Part shown: positions 1-7,183 of the stretch, one piece after another | Position numbering within the stretch: the stretch's first letter is position 1 | How the letters are laid out: every line of letters starts with the position of its first letter | Assembly (NCBI GenBank): GCA_934086935.1 | Contig: CAKOIQ010000022.1 | Coordinates: forward strand, 1-16,622 | Length of the DNA: 16,622 nt | Source: an uncultured Bacilli bacterium | GTDB taxonomy: Bacteria > Bacillota_I > Bacilli_A > RF39 > UBA660 | Reading direction: 5' to 3' | Made by a program: the position numbers and the translations under genes | Notes under the pieces: generated by a model | Database searches by the model: none | Told to the model about the DNA's origin: nothing | Seen by the model: only the letters and a program-made list of their open reading frames with translations

Positions 1-61
<61 letters not shown>

Positions 62-116
62 AATATAAATTATTATTAAAGTTTAATCTGACTACTTTAA
101 AATTGACATTTTACTT

Positions 117-131
117 AGTTTTCAAAGATCA
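117..131 (-). promoter_or_regulatory. boxA antitermination site of the rRNA leader
   Basis: The leftward transcript carries TGATCTTTGAAAACT about 55 bases before the 16S 5' end. This matches the boxA consensus of Bacillota rRNA leaders, which in other bacteria binds NusB-NusE to make rRNA transcription resistant to termination. All three promoters lie upstream, so every transcript would include it. Confidence 0.85.
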
Positions 132-160
132 TTTCGCGCTCTTTTCTGATGCGCATTAGT

Positions 161-189
161 AATATATCAAATCTTTTAACTTAAGTCAA
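161..189 (-). promoter_or_regulatory. rRNA promoter, 16S-proximal copy
   Basis: The reverse strand shows -35 TTGACT (184-189), a 17-bp spacer and -10 TATATT (161-166). Initiation is expected near 154. Transcripts would begin with a hairpin at 135-155 and then reach boxA. It is in exact 112-bp register with the two upstream promoters. Confidence 0.85.
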
Positions 190-272
190 CACTTTTTTAA
201 CTTTTTTCGACATTTTTTAAATTTTGATATATTTTTTAATTATATATGCTCTTTCTTGAACACATACAATGT

Positions 273-301
273 ATTATATGACATAATTTTCAAAATATCT
301 A
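273..301 (-). promoter_or_regulatory. rRNA promoter, middle copy
   Basis: The reverse strand shows -35 TAGATA (296-301), a 17-bp spacer and a perfect -10 TATAAT (273-278). Upstream is an A/T-tract stretch (about 302-335) that could act as an UP element. Expected start is near 266, followed by a hairpin at 244-265. Confidence 0.85.
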
Positions 302-384
302 GTCTTTTTTTCAAAAAAATGAATTTTTTTTGATTTTGATATATTATTGATTAATTTGTGCCTTTTTTCAAGCACATGTTGCGT

Positions 385-413
385 ATTATATGATATTAAT
401 TTAAACTTGTCTA
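385..413 (-). promoter_or_regulatory. rRNA promoter, distal copy
   Basis: The reverse strand shows -35 TAGACA (408-413), a 17-bp spacer and a perfect -10 TATAAT (385-390). A-tracts at about 420-440 lie upstream. It starts only about 30 bp after the stop of the DUF402 gene, with no good terminator between, so read-through from that gene into the rRNA operon is possible. Confidence 0.85.
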
Positions 414-443
414 GTCTTTTTTGTAAAAAAAAATGAACTTTTT

Positions 444-983
444 TTATTTAGTACATTTTTCTTTTAAATTAAGGAACTTTTGATAGTATTCCTCAACATA
501 TTTTTTATTAAATGGTCCTTCTTCAGATTTTTTTAACTCTATTACATTCGTTAATTCTTTCTGAAGAATAAAATCCAAGTTCTCAGAATATTTCATAATC
601 TTTTTATGAAACTTATATTCATTGCGATCTAATACTCGATATTCACCGTCGGGAAATACTTTTAAGTCTAAATCATAATCAATATATTTTAAAATGTTAC
701 CATCAATTAAAAATGGGCTTGCCATATCAACCTTATAATATAGTCCAGTATTTTTAAATTGAGCTGTTACGTGAAACCATCTATGTTTATATAAAAAGAT
801 AATTGCGGTTTCTTTTGTTTTATGTGAGCGACCATCTGATTCAGTTATTCTTACTTTATTATTTCCACAAACCAAATAGTCTTCGGTCTCATCTAGTATT
901 GTTACTTCATCCCAAGTTCTATGGATTTTACCATTATGTTTATAGCAATGCAATGGATGCGTGCTATTTAGCAAAATTTCCAT
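444..983 (-). CDS. DUF402 nucleoside tri-/diphosphate phosphatase-like protein
   Basis: This 179-residue protein shows the DUF402 core at residues 88-120: ASPF, then YIDYDLDLKVFPDGEY and VLDRNEY. In this family the acidic D102, D104 and D106 cluster sits in the metal and phosphate site. Characterised Staphylococcus members hydrolyse nucleoside tri- and diphosphates. The N-terminal half is a beta barrel-like region (about 10-85) and the C-terminus (125-179) is helical and lysine-rich. No signal peptide is seen, so it is cytosolic. The ATG follows an AAAGAGG ribosome site and a strong promoter. It is a monocistronic gene between pgk and the rRNA promoters. The family assignment is firm; the substrate is inferred from relatives. 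Confidence 0.85.
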   Translation of the reverse strand: MEILLNSTHPLHCYKHNGKIHRTWDEVTILDETEDYLVCGNNKVRITESDGRSHKTKETAIIFLYKHRWFHVTAQFKNTGLYYKVDMASPFLIDGNILKYIDYDLDLKVFPDGEYRVLDRNEYKFHKKIMKYSENLDFILQKELTNVIELKKSEEGPFNKKYVEEYYQKFLNLKEKCTK

Positions 984-1004
984 AATAACCTCTTTCTTGT
1001 GTAC

Positions 1005-1033
1005 ATTATACTACAAAGCATTAATTCTTGCAA
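1005..1033 (-). promoter_or_regulatory. Promoter of the DUF402 gene
   Basis: The reverse strand shows -35 TTGCAA (1028-1033), a 17-bp spacer and -10 TATAAT (1005-1010). Expected start is near 998, giving a leader of about 15 bases that contains the GAGG ribosome site. Confidence 0.8.
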
Positions 1034-1053
1034 AATATTTATATGGTCTTTAC

Positions 1054-1089
1054 AAAAAAAGAGAATAATTTTACGTTATTATTCTCTTT
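1054..1089 (-). terminator. Terminator of the dCMP deaminase-pgk operon
   Basis: In the leftward transcript a 12-bp perfect stem, AAAGAGAATAAT paired with ATTATTCTCTTT (arms 1078-1089 and 1058-1069, 8-base loop), is followed by a U tract. The 5' arm is made of the last codons and the stop of pgk. Confidence 0.85.
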
Positions 1090-2233
1090 CAAAACATTTT
1101 AACTTTCCCGTGGCTAGGTATTCTAAAGTTGCTCCTCCACCGGTAGAAACAAAGGTAAATCCTTTGACATTAAAATATTCGGCACTTGATATTGCATCAC
1201 CGCCACCAATTACTGTTTTAGCTTTACTTGAAAGAATTGCTTGAAGAATTTCCTTAGTTCCGTTTTCAAATTCTTTTTGTTGTTCATATTTTCCCATTGT
1301 ACCATTTAAGAATATTGTTGCTGAGGAATTAATTCTTTCCTTATATATAGAGAGTGTGTTCTCACCAATATCAAGAATATTATCATCGTCTTCTATTTTG
1401 TCATATTTTCTTTGTTTGACTTCACCATTATTTAAGACTTTATAATCTATTGGTAATATTATTTTATCTTTGTATAAAGATAGTAATTCTTTTAGTTCTT
1501 CTTTCTTGCTGTCATCTTTTAAAGATAAACCTACATTATAATTAATATTTAAAAATGAATTTGCAATTCCGCCGCCAACTAATAAATAATCACATTTGGG
1601 CAAAATTCCCTTAATAATATCTAATTTATCTTCAACTTTGGCTCCACCCATAATTACACAAAAAGGTTTATCAGGATTAGAAACTATTTCTAGACCTTTA
1701 ATTTCTTCTTCAATTAGGAATCCCATGGCATGTGGTAAATATTTTGCAATACCATAATTAGATGCGTGTTGTCTATGTGTCATTGCAAAAGCATCATTAA
1801 TGAATATATCTCCTAAAGAGGCCCAGTACTTAGAAAGTTCTTCATCGCATTTACTTTCTTTTTTATCTGGATAATCTTCATATCTTGTGTTTTCTACTAA
1901 AAGAACTTCACCATCTTGTAAGTAACTAATTTTATTTTCTAAGATAGTACCTCTAGTAGCACTTGAAAAGTATACGTTAGTTTTTAATAATTCACATAAT
2001 TTTTGATATACAGGAAATAAAGTGTTTTTTTCAATATCATCTTTAGTTTTCACTTTTCCTAAATGACTTAATAGAATTACTTTAGCTTTTTTGTCAATTA
2101 GATAGTTTATTGTTTTTAAAGAGGCTTTAATTCTTTCATCGCTAAGAATCTGTCCTTCTTTTATAGTTACATTAAAATCACATCTTAATATTACTTTTTT
2201 GCCTTCAAAGGTAAAATCTATTATATTTTTCAT
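1079..2233 (-). CDS. pgk: Phosphoglycerate kinase
   Basis: Transfers phosphate between 1,3-bisphosphoglycerate and ADP, the first ATP-making step of lower glycolysis, in the cytosol. At 384 residues it is slightly shorter than the usual 390-400. The N-terminal substrate domain shows DFN (D19, N21), R34, SHLGK (56-60), ENTR (114-117) and THRQHAS (152-158). The nucleotide domain shows GGAKVEDK (196-203), NGTMGKYE (310-317), GGGD (343-346) and STGGG (363-367). Several positions deviate from consensus: DFNVP is DFNVT, SHLGRP is SHLGKV, and the NGPMG loop is NGTMG. The main substrate-binding basic residues remain, so activity is expected. The start follows TAAGGAG. It lies 14 bp downstream of the dCMP deaminase gene, so the two are co-transcribed. 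Confidence 0.97.
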   Translation of the reverse strand: MKNIIDFTFEGKKVILRCDFNVTIKEGQILSDERIKASLKTINYLIDKKAKVILLSHLGKVKTKDDIEKNTLFPVYQKLCELLKTNVYFSSATRGTILENKISYLQDGEVLLVENTRYEDYPDKKESKCDEELSKYWASLGDIFINDAFAMTHRQHASNYGIAKYLPHAMGFLIEEEIKGLEIVSNPDKPFCVIMGGAKVEDKLDIIKGILPKCDYLLVGGGIANSFLNINYNVGLSLKDDSKKEELKELLSLYKDKIILPIDYKVLNNGEVKQRKYDKIEDDDNILDIGENTLSIYKERINSSATIFLNGTMGKYEQQKEFENGTKEILQAILSSKAKTVIGGGDAISSAEYFNVKGFTFVSTGGGATLEYLATGKLKCFERE

Positions 2234-2247
2234 GTTTCTCCTTAATT

Positions 2248-2733
2248 TTAATAACCAAAACTTCCATTTAAAGAATCATCATTGTTTATCCAATCTTCAA
2301 CCTTATATATAGAGTACTCATTATTGGGCTCTCGAACAATTATCTTATCTATTCCACTGTTGATTACAACTCTTTTGCACATTTTGCATGATGTACTATT
2401 AGGTTCAATGGTTCCATCTTTAGCATTTACTCCAACTATATACATTACTGAACCAATTAAATCTCTTCTTGCTGCACTTATAATTGCATTTTGTTCAGCA
2501 TGAACACTTCGACATAGTTCGTAACGTTCACCTCGTGGGATATCCATTTTTTCACGATAACAATAACCTAGTTCATCGCAATTTTTTCTTCCTCTTGGAG
2601 CACCATTATATCCAGTTGAAATAATTTCATCGTTTTTGACAATTACACATCCATAATGTCTTCTTAAACATGTACTTCTTTCTGATACTGATTGAGCTAT
2701 ATCTAAATAATAATTAATTTTATCTTTTCGCAT
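2248..2733 (-). CDS. dCMP deaminase (ComEB-like)
   Basis: A zinc-dependent deaminase that converts dCMP to dUMP, the precursor for thymidylate. The 161-residue length is typical of bacterial ComEB-type enzymes. The catalytic motif HAEQNAI begins at H78, with the proton-shuttling E80. The second zinc motif is SCKMC (C116, C119), where most relatives have PCxxC. YNGAPRG (42-48) matches the substrate-side loop of the family. No signal peptide or membrane segment is seen. The ATG follows AGGTGA. It is the first gene of an operon with pgk, pairing nucleotide metabolism with glycolysis, which has no obvious functional logic. Confidence 0.93.
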   Translation of the reverse strand: MRKDKINYYLDIAQSVSERSTCLRRHYGCVIVKNDEIISTGYNGAPRGRKNCDELGYCYREKMDIPRGERYELCRSVHAEQNAIISAARRDLIGSVMYIVGVNAKDGTIEPNSTSCKMCKRVVINSGIDKIIVREPNNEYSIYKVEDWINNDDSLNGSFGY

Positions 2734-2750
2734 TTAACTTCACCTATTTC

Positions 2751-2779
2751 ATTATAATATATTTTTTATTTATGCACAA
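2751..2779 (-). promoter_or_regulatory. Promoter of the dCMP deaminase-pgk operon
   Basis: The reverse strand shows -35 TTGTGC (2774-2779), a 17-bp spacer and -10 TATAAT (2751-2756). The expected start falls at about 2744, directly at the AGGTGA ribosome site, so the leader would be only about 10-15 bases. Confidence 0.65.
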
Positions 2780-2803
2780 ATTATTATTGTATATTTTTTA
2801 AGC

Positions 2804-2817
2804 AAATGATATCATTT
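2804..2817. promoter_or_regulatory. Perfect 14-bp palindrome, possible operator
   Basis: AAATGATATCATTT is a perfect palindrome in the 109-bp divergent spacer between the dCMP deaminase gene and the gene at 2843. It lies about 25 bp before the rightward start codon, where a repressor or activator site could be. It could also be chance in such AT-rich DNA. Confidence 0.3.
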
Positions 2818-2842
2818 AATATAGAATAGAGGTTAGGATTTT

Positions 2843-4420
2843 ATGATTGTAGATGAAGAAAAGAAAAAAAGAAAAAGTATTATACTTCTAGTAATAGTTG
2901 TGATTATTGTTATTGGCGGTGTTAGTGCATTACTTTATTTTAATATGAATAGACCTGAAAAGATTTTTAATAAAGTTATCAGATATGGGAATGAAAAATT
3001 AGCTAGTTTTTATCAATATAATGATAGTTTGAGAGAAATTATTGAATCTTTTAAGTCTTCAAGTCAAATATCAATTGAAAGAAATGGAAAAACTTACGAT
3101 GATGTTAAATTTAATTATGATCAAACTTTAAATTATAAAAAGAAACAACTTAAAATTTTAGCAGAACTTTTTAATAATGATGATAGTGTATTATCTGTTT
3201 ACGGACTTCTTGATAAAAATTCATTTACCATTAAATCAGATCAATTATATGACAAAGCAATAGTATTTTCTTATAATGATATTAGTAAGTTTTGGGATAT
3301 GATTAATAGTAGTGACTCTAGTAATATTCAAATTATACTTAACGGAATTGCGAATTCTTTAACTAAACATTATAATGATGATACAAGTATTATTAGTGGA
3401 AATGATACTATTAAAATTGCTAATAGTTATAAAGTTAAGAGTTTTACTTTATCTTATGCTGATAAAGACACTAAAAATTTAGTAATTAATATATTTAATG
3501 ATTTGGTTAATGATAAGGATGTTTATAATGCGATGTCTGCATTAACTGGGGAAATGATTGATATTAAGGCTTTTGTTGATGTAATTAAAGATTATAAATT
3601 TAGTAATATGTCTTTTACTGTCTATACAAATGGATATGCTAATAATGTAGTAGGTTTTGGTTTTTCTTATGATAATTATTCATTTAGTAGTTATGATATA
3701 AGTGGAGAAAGATATTTAAAGTATAAGAATAATGATGATGAATTAATATTTATTGGTACTAATTCTAATGGTATTATAAAAGGAAAATTGTTAGATGAAG
3801 AGAATACTAATTTAGCAAATATTTCTATTGAAAAGAAAGATAATCAAACTGATTTATCATATAAAAATGATGTTATGGAAATATCTTTAAGTTTAAAGAA
3901 TGATACTGATCAAATACATTTTGGCGTAAAATATGATACAAGTATTAATAAGATTAAGATAAATACTGTAATTGATACAAAATCTAAACCTAAATTTCCA
4001 GGAATTATTGATAAGATTGATAGTAAAGATATTAAAAATATAAATAAAATAACTGATAAGGCTTCTGATATTTTTAGTAAAACTGCTATTTCTAAATGGT
4101 TAGATGATGTAAACGAGGATGCAGAATATGAACATGAATTAAAATATTTTAATTTACGAATTCAACCTCAAATCTTTACTTTAAGTAATGAAATTTATCT
4201 TAATTATAAAAATAAAACAGGTTGCTTTAATATTAGTGAATTTATAGATGATGATAATTATTTTGGTTATGTTAAAATAATAAAAGTTAATGATAAATAT
4301 CAAAGTTATGTCACTATAGGTTATGGTAACGTAGTAATTGTAAATCATAATCTAGATAATTTAAAAGATAATAAATATACGGTTTCTAAAAAGGATCCAA
4401 ATACAAAATATACATGTTAA
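2843..4420 (+). CDS. Membrane-anchored extracytoplasmic protein of unknown function
   Basis: I do not recognise this 525-residue protein. A short basic N-terminus (EEKKKRK, residues 5-11) is followed by one strong membrane segment (about 12-33) with no cleavage site. The remaining roughly 490 residues should therefore face outwards. That part is rich in N, D, K, S and Y, with alternating short beta-type stretches. Two cysteines occur near the C-terminus (in KTGCFN and the final YTC) and could form a disulphide. It has no obvious internal repeat or catalytic motif. The ATG has only a weak ribosome site (AGAGGTTAG). It is monocistronic and ends in a terminator shared with the convergent hydrolase-like gene. 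It may be an envelope or substrate-binding scaffold, but this is only a guess. Confidence 0.85.
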   Translation: MIVDEEKKKRKSIILLVIVVIIVIGGVSALLYFNMNRPEKIFNKVIRYGNEKLASFYQYNDSLREIIESFKSSSQISIERNGKTYDDVKFNYDQTLNYKKKQLKILAELFNNDDSVLSVYGLLDKNSFTIKSDQLYDKAIVFSYNDISKFWDMINSSDSSNIQIILNGIANSLTKHYNDDTSIISGNDTIKIANSYKVKSFTLSYADKDTKNLVINIFNDLVNDKDVYNAMSALTGEMIDIKAFVDVIKDYKFSNMSFTVYTNGYANNVVGFGFSYDNYSFSSYDISGERYLKYKNNDDELIFIGTNSNGIIKGKLLDEENTNLANISIEKKDNQTDLSYKNDVMEISLSLKNDTDQIHFGVKYDTSINKIKINTVIDTKSKPKFPGIIDKIDSKDIKNINKITDKASDIFSKTAISKWLDDVNEDAEYEHELKYFNLRIQPQIFTLSNEIYLNYKNKTGCFNISEFIDDDNYFGYVKIIKVNDKYQSYVTIGYGNVVIVNHNLDNLKDNKYTVSKKDPNTKYTC

Positions 4421-4456
4421 AAAAAATACTGAGGTTATAAAATCTCAGTATTTTTT
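4421..4456. terminator. Bidirectional terminator between convergent genes
   Basis: A 13-bp perfect stem with arms 4421-4433 and 4444-4456 and a 10-base loop. The core AATACTGAG pairs with CTCAGTATT and is flanked by A and T tracts, so it works in both directions. It also encodes the last five residues and the stop of the leftward gene. Confidence 0.9.
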
Positions 4457-5340
4457 ATTATATTATTTAGATTTATATTTTTATCATATGTTTGATATTT
4501 ATTGCTTGCAGTTGTTACAAGATTAATCCAATGCGGACTAGCTTTTTTTACACCATTATCAAACACGGGACAATATACTTTACCAATTGATGAAATAGTT
4601 GTTAATCCTTTACCATAATAATTTTTTGACATCATTCTAACATATGATAGAACGCCTAATTCAATATTATCATGCCTAATTAATCCTTTACTTGTCATTC
4701 CACCATATACGTTATTTTTCTTTAACATAAATTTAACTTTATAGTAGCCACTTTCAGCGGCGCCAATACTTAATAGTGTTGTTGCGTCTACATTGGTATA
4801 AATAGTTGAATAGTAAAGAATAAGTTTTTCAACATGTTCGGAATTTCCTGAATACGGTTTATATATTGTTTTTCTTAAATGTTTTTTTGTTTTATTTAGA
4901 TTATAAAAATATTCAATTAATCCATACTCAAAGTTATCATATACTTTTAGATTGCCATCTTTATCTTTTAAATAACCAATATTTGTCTGTATAAATACAT
5001 CATTTTCTTTTTCTAATGAGTGTAAATCAGTTATAATGTCGTCTACATTGTAACCAAAAGCATTAGCAAAGAAAGTTATTGTATCATATTTTTCTTCTAT
5101 ATAATAGTCTACGTTTTTTACTATTAAATTTTCTGTTTTAATAATTTGAATATATTTTTCATTTAATTTTGGATAATTATATCCTAACTCAATATGGTTC
5201 GAGGGTAATACCTCATTATCATTTGAATTTATCTCATTAGCTTTTACAGTAACTCTTGTACCAACTATAACAAATGCTATTAAAAAAATAACACATATAA
5301 TAATATTTAATATCTTCAACGAAGATACACTTTTTTCCAC
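4435..5340 (-). CDS. Membrane-anchored glucosaminidase/lysozyme-like peptidoglycan hydrolase (putative)
   Basis: A 301-residue protein with one N-terminal membrane segment (about 9-30), either an uncleaved anchor or a signal peptide. The C-terminal domain (about 184-285) has the pattern DATTLLSIGAAESGYY, then KKNNVYGGM (208-215) and LGVLSYVRMMSKNY. This resembles GH73/SLT-type wall hydrolases, where the Glu in AxESG (E196 here) is the catalytic acid. It would cut peptidoglycan glycan strands outside the membrane. A middle region (about 75-150) may be a wall- or partner-binding segment. The start is GTG, preceded by a strong GGGGAGGGG ribosome site. The family call rests on the short motif pattern, so it could instead be a catalytically altered lysozyme-fold protein. 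Confidence 0.65.
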   Translation of the reverse strand: MEKSVSSLKILNIIICVIFLIAFVIVGTRVTVKANEINSNDNEVLPSNHIELGYNYPKLNEKYIQIIKTENLIVKNVDYYIEEKYDTITFFANAFGYNVDDIITDLHSLEKENDVFIQTNIGYLKDKDGNLKVYDNFEYGLIEYFYNLNKTKKHLRKTIYKPYSGNSEHVEKLILYYSTIYTNVDATTLLSIGAAESGYYKVKFMLKKNNVYGGMTSKGLIRHDNIELGVLSYVRMMSKNYYGKGLTTISSIGKVYCPVFDNGVKKASPHWINLVTTASNKYQTYDKNINLNNIIKNTEIL

Positions 5341-5372
5341 TTTTTGTTCCCCTCCCCAGACGAACGGCTTTT

Positions 5373-5402
5373 ATTCTATCATATAATGGGGTAAAAAGTC
5401 AA
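5373..5402 (-). promoter_or_regulatory. Promoter of the hydrolase-like gene
   Basis: The reverse strand shows -35 TTGACT (5397-5402), an 18-bp spacer and -10 TAGAAT (5373-5378). Initiation is expected near 5366, leaving a G-rich leader of about 26 bases that contains the ribosome site. Confidence 0.75.
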
Positions 5403-5418
5403 ATTTCATTCAGAATTT

Positions 5419-5440
5419 AAAAAAGACCATAAGGTCTTTT
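5419..5440 (-). terminator. Terminator of the LysM-like/DUF1292-like operon
   Basis: The stem AAAAGACC/GGTCTTTT (5433-5440 and 5421-5428) with a 4-base loop is followed by a U tract in the leftward transcript. The 5' arm begins inside the stop codon of the gene at 5439. Confidence 0.85.
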
Positions 5441-5672
5441 ATGAGAAGAATTCTGTTATTTTAGCAAGTTCTTCTTCTTTTAAATGTTCATTAATATATA
5501 ACTTTCCATTATCATTTTTTACGCTTATATATTCGATTTCTTCAGTAATTTTATCGTCTTCATCTAGCTTACATATTTTGAAATAAGCGTTGTCATCAAT
5601 TAAGGCAGTATCAAGTACTAAGAACTTTCTTTTATCATTTAGTTCAATAACTTCATCTTTAGAAAAGTACAT
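5439..5672 (-). CDS. Small acidic protein, DUF1292-like
   Basis: A 77-residue cytosolic protein with no signal or membrane segment. It is predominantly short beta strands: a KRKFLVLDTALIDDNAYFKI stretch, then acidic linkers, and a final helix EEELAKITEFF. The layout resembles the small DUF1292 proteins of Bacillota, which act as compact beta domains of unknown function, but the similarity is in pattern only. It is the second gene of an operon, 13 bp after the coiled-coil/LysM-like gene. The start follows an AAAGGGTGAT ribosome site. Existence is well supported; the family call is tentative. Confidence 0.75.
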   Translation of the reverse strand: MYFSKDEVIELNDKRKFLVLDTALIDDNAYFKICKLDEDDKITEEIEYISVKNDNGKLYINEHLKEEELAKITEFFS

Positions 5673-5685
5673 TATTAATCACCCT

Positions 5686-6906
5686 TTATCTTTCAATTTT
5701 TTCTTTTGTAAATTCATTAGGTATAGTTAATTCTAAACCTTTGAATATTTCAGTATTGTCTTCTATATTTGTTAAATCTGTTACATTATTTTCTTTCATT
5801 CTTGCTTCTAATTTATCTTTGTTTAATCTGAAAATGTCGTTCCAACCTTCGGTATCTTCACAAAGAGCTAAGGCTAAATCGGAAAGACTTAAACCTTCTT
5901 CTAATGTGTATTTGATTTTGTTTGTGGTTTCAGTACTTTCATGTTCTTCTTCACTATTTTCTTTATTTATTTCATGTTCTTCTTCACTATTTTTTTTATT
6001 TATTTCTGGTTCTTCTTCATTCTTTTCGGATTTTTCAGGTATTTCTTCTTGAATTTCTTGTTCTTTTTCAGAATCTAATGGTGAAACAACTTCATCAAAG
6101 CTTGTTTCAATTGGGGCAATTACATCACTATTTTCATTCATTTCTGGAGCTAGTAATACTGATGTTTCTTCTTCTTTGGTTGCTTCTGGGGCTATTAAAT
6201 CATTATTAATAGCTGAAGTTAAATTATCCCCAGATTCAAAGAATGTATTATCACTTTCTGTATCCGTTGATAAATTTTCTTCTAGAGCTGCTTCACTTTC
6301 TTTTTCATCTTCAATTTCATGAGAATATTTTTTTATACTTACAACATAAGGCATGTTGTGTGGGGCTGCTGTAATAATAGATTCTTCTTCAGATTCAGTA
6401 GTTTCATTAGTTGCATCTTCGGGATGAAGATATAATTTAATAGCTGAAAAAGGAAATAATGTGTATGCTGTTTTTACATCATAATCTCTAGCTTCTGGAT
6501 ATAATTCTTCGATTTGTTTTAATTCTTGAAGATTATCATCTTCTCTTTTTTGTCTATCATTAATTTTTTTCATTAAAAATGATAAATCTTCTCTTGCTGT
6601 TAATGGTAAATTAGATTGGAAACTTTTAATTTCCTCTAAAATACTTTCTTTTTTTGCAGAAAGATTTTCTGATGAAGAATGTCTTTTAGATGTATTGTCA
6701 TTTTGAATGTCATTTTCAACTTCTATTAATTCATTAATATAATTAGTTGGTGCATCATATTTATTAAATAATTCTTCACATTTTTCTATTGATTCTTTTA
6801 TTTCTTTATCAAATGTATCAATGCTTTCTTCTATTTTTCTTATTTTTTTCTTAGATTTTAAATTGTATAAAGCAATTTGAGCTTGATTATCAATTAATGT
6901 ATCCAT
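5686..6906 (-). CDS. Cytosolic acidic coiled-coil protein with C-terminal LysM-like domain
   Basis: A 406-residue protein without signal peptide or membrane segment. Residues 13-50 and 85-135 are charged heptad-like helices, probably coiled coil. Residues 160-330 are a disordered, glutamate-rich linker. It contains a three-copy 11-residue repeat (297-329; EEEPEINKKNS and variants). The C-terminus (331-397) fits the LysM pattern: YTLEEGLSLSDLALAL, W-N-DIFRLN, an insertion, then GLELTIP. LysM usually binds peptidoglycan or chitin outside the cell, so a cytosolic version suggests a spore-coat-type or structural protein role, but no sporulation context is visible. The ATG follows GGGAG. It is the first gene of the operon with the DUF1292-like gene. 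The function is unknown. Confidence 0.8.
   Translation of the reverse strand: MDTLIDNQAQIALYNLKSKKKIRKIEESIDTFDKEIKESIEKCEELFNKYDAPTNYINELIEVENDIQNDNTSKRHSSSENLSAKKESILEEIKSFQSNLPLTAREDLSFLMKKINDRQKREDDNLQELKQIEELYPEARDYDVKTAYTLFPFSAIKLYLHPEDATNETTESEEESIITAAPHNMPYVVSIKKYSHEIEDEKESEAALEENLSTDTESDNTFFESGDNLTSAINNDLIAPEATKEEETSVLLAPEMNENSDVIAPIETSFDEVVSPLDSEKEQEIQEEIPEKSEKNEEEPEINKKNSEEEHEINKENSEEEHESTETTNKIKYTLEEGLSLSDLALALCEDTEGWNDIFRLNKDKLEARMKENNVTDLTNIEDNTEIFKGLELTIPNEFTKEKIER
5920..6018 (-). repeat. Three-copy 33-bp tandem coding repeat
   Basis: Three consecutive 33-bp units in frame encode EEEPEINKKNS, EEEHEINKENS and EEEHESTETTN. The first two are nearly identical at the DNA level, which suggests recent slippage expansion. 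Because units are 33 bp, changes in copy number keep the frame and alter only linker length. Confidence 0.85.
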
Positions 6907-6932
6907 TCTAGCACTCTCCCTATTGTAATTTT

Positions 6933-6961
6933 ATTATAGCATGTCACTTTTTGTTTTACAA
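6933..6961 (-). promoter_or_regulatory. Promoter of the LysM-like operon
   Basis: The reverse strand shows -35 TTGTAA (6956-6961), a 17-bp spacer and -10 TATAAT (6933-6938). The start is expected near 6926, about 20 bases before the ATG. Confidence 0.8.
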
Positions 6962-6972
6962 TAAGTTAAAAT

Positions 6973-6995
6973 AAAAAAACTCACTTAAAGTGAGT
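6973..6995 (-). terminator. Terminator of tRNA-Asn
   Basis: The stem ACTCAC/GTGAGT (6990-6995 and 6979-6984, extendable through the loop) is followed by seven U residues in the leftward transcript. It lies 11 bp after the tRNA 3' end. Confidence 0.85.
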
Positions 6996-7006
6996 AATTT
7001 ATAAAA

Positions 7007-7082
7007 TGGCGCCCGATGTAGGACTCGAACCTACGACCTAACGGTTAACAGCCGTGCGCTCTACCGACTGAGCTAATCGGGC
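7007..7082 (-). tRNA. tRNA-Asn (anticodon GUU)
   Basis: A 76-nt cloverleaf on the reverse strand. The acceptor GCCCGAT pairs with ATCGGGC, followed by G and an encoded CCA (7007-7009). The D loop AGTCGGTA, the anticodon loop CTGTTAA with anticodon GTT at 7047-7049, and the T loop TTCGAGT are all present. One weak pair sits at the top of the anticodon stem. It decodes AAC and AAU. It stands alone with its own promoter and terminator. Confidence 0.97.
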
Positions 7083-7104
7083 AAAATTGCTAAGTACATG
7101 ATTA

Positions 7105-7133
7105 ATTATAAGACAAGTATGATGTTAAATCAA
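7105..7133 (-). promoter_or_regulatory. Promoter of tRNA-Asn
   Basis: The reverse strand shows -35 TTGATT (7128-7133), a 17-bp spacer and -10 TATAAT (7105-7110). The start is expected near 7098, leaving a 15-base 5' leader for RNase P to remove. Confidence 0.85.
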
Positions 7134-7140
7134 GATTTTT

Positions 7141-7170
7141 TTGATATTTTTTTAAAAAATGTGGTATATT
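7141..7170 (+). promoter_or_regulatory. Promoter of the DUF362 gene
   Basis: -35 TTGATA (7141-7146), an 18-bp spacer and -10 TATATT (7165-7170), with a TGG extension just before the -10. The start is expected near 7177, immediately before the AAGGAG ribosome site, so the leader is unusually short. It is divergent from the tRNA promoter. Confidence 0.7.
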
Positions 7171-7183
7171 TTAAATTAAGGAG

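Larger units (their letters stand above)
135..440 (-). repeat. Triplicated 112-bp promoter/hairpin module
   Basis: The -10 boxes start at 161, 273 and 385, exactly 112 bp apart. Matching blocks recur at the same offset: TTTTGATATAT at 222 and 334, CTAGTCTTTTTT at 299 and 411, and the hairpin stretches at 142, 254 and 366. The two distal units are the most alike and the 16S-proximal unit is the most diverged. This looks like tandem duplication of a single ancestral rRNA promoter region, with promoter spacing preserved. The stretch 62-443 holds no protein gene. Confidence 0.8.

Noticed and set aside
5920..6018. Regular repeats suggesting a CRISPR array
   Set aside because: The units are contiguous, have no spacers, and lie in frame inside a coding linker.
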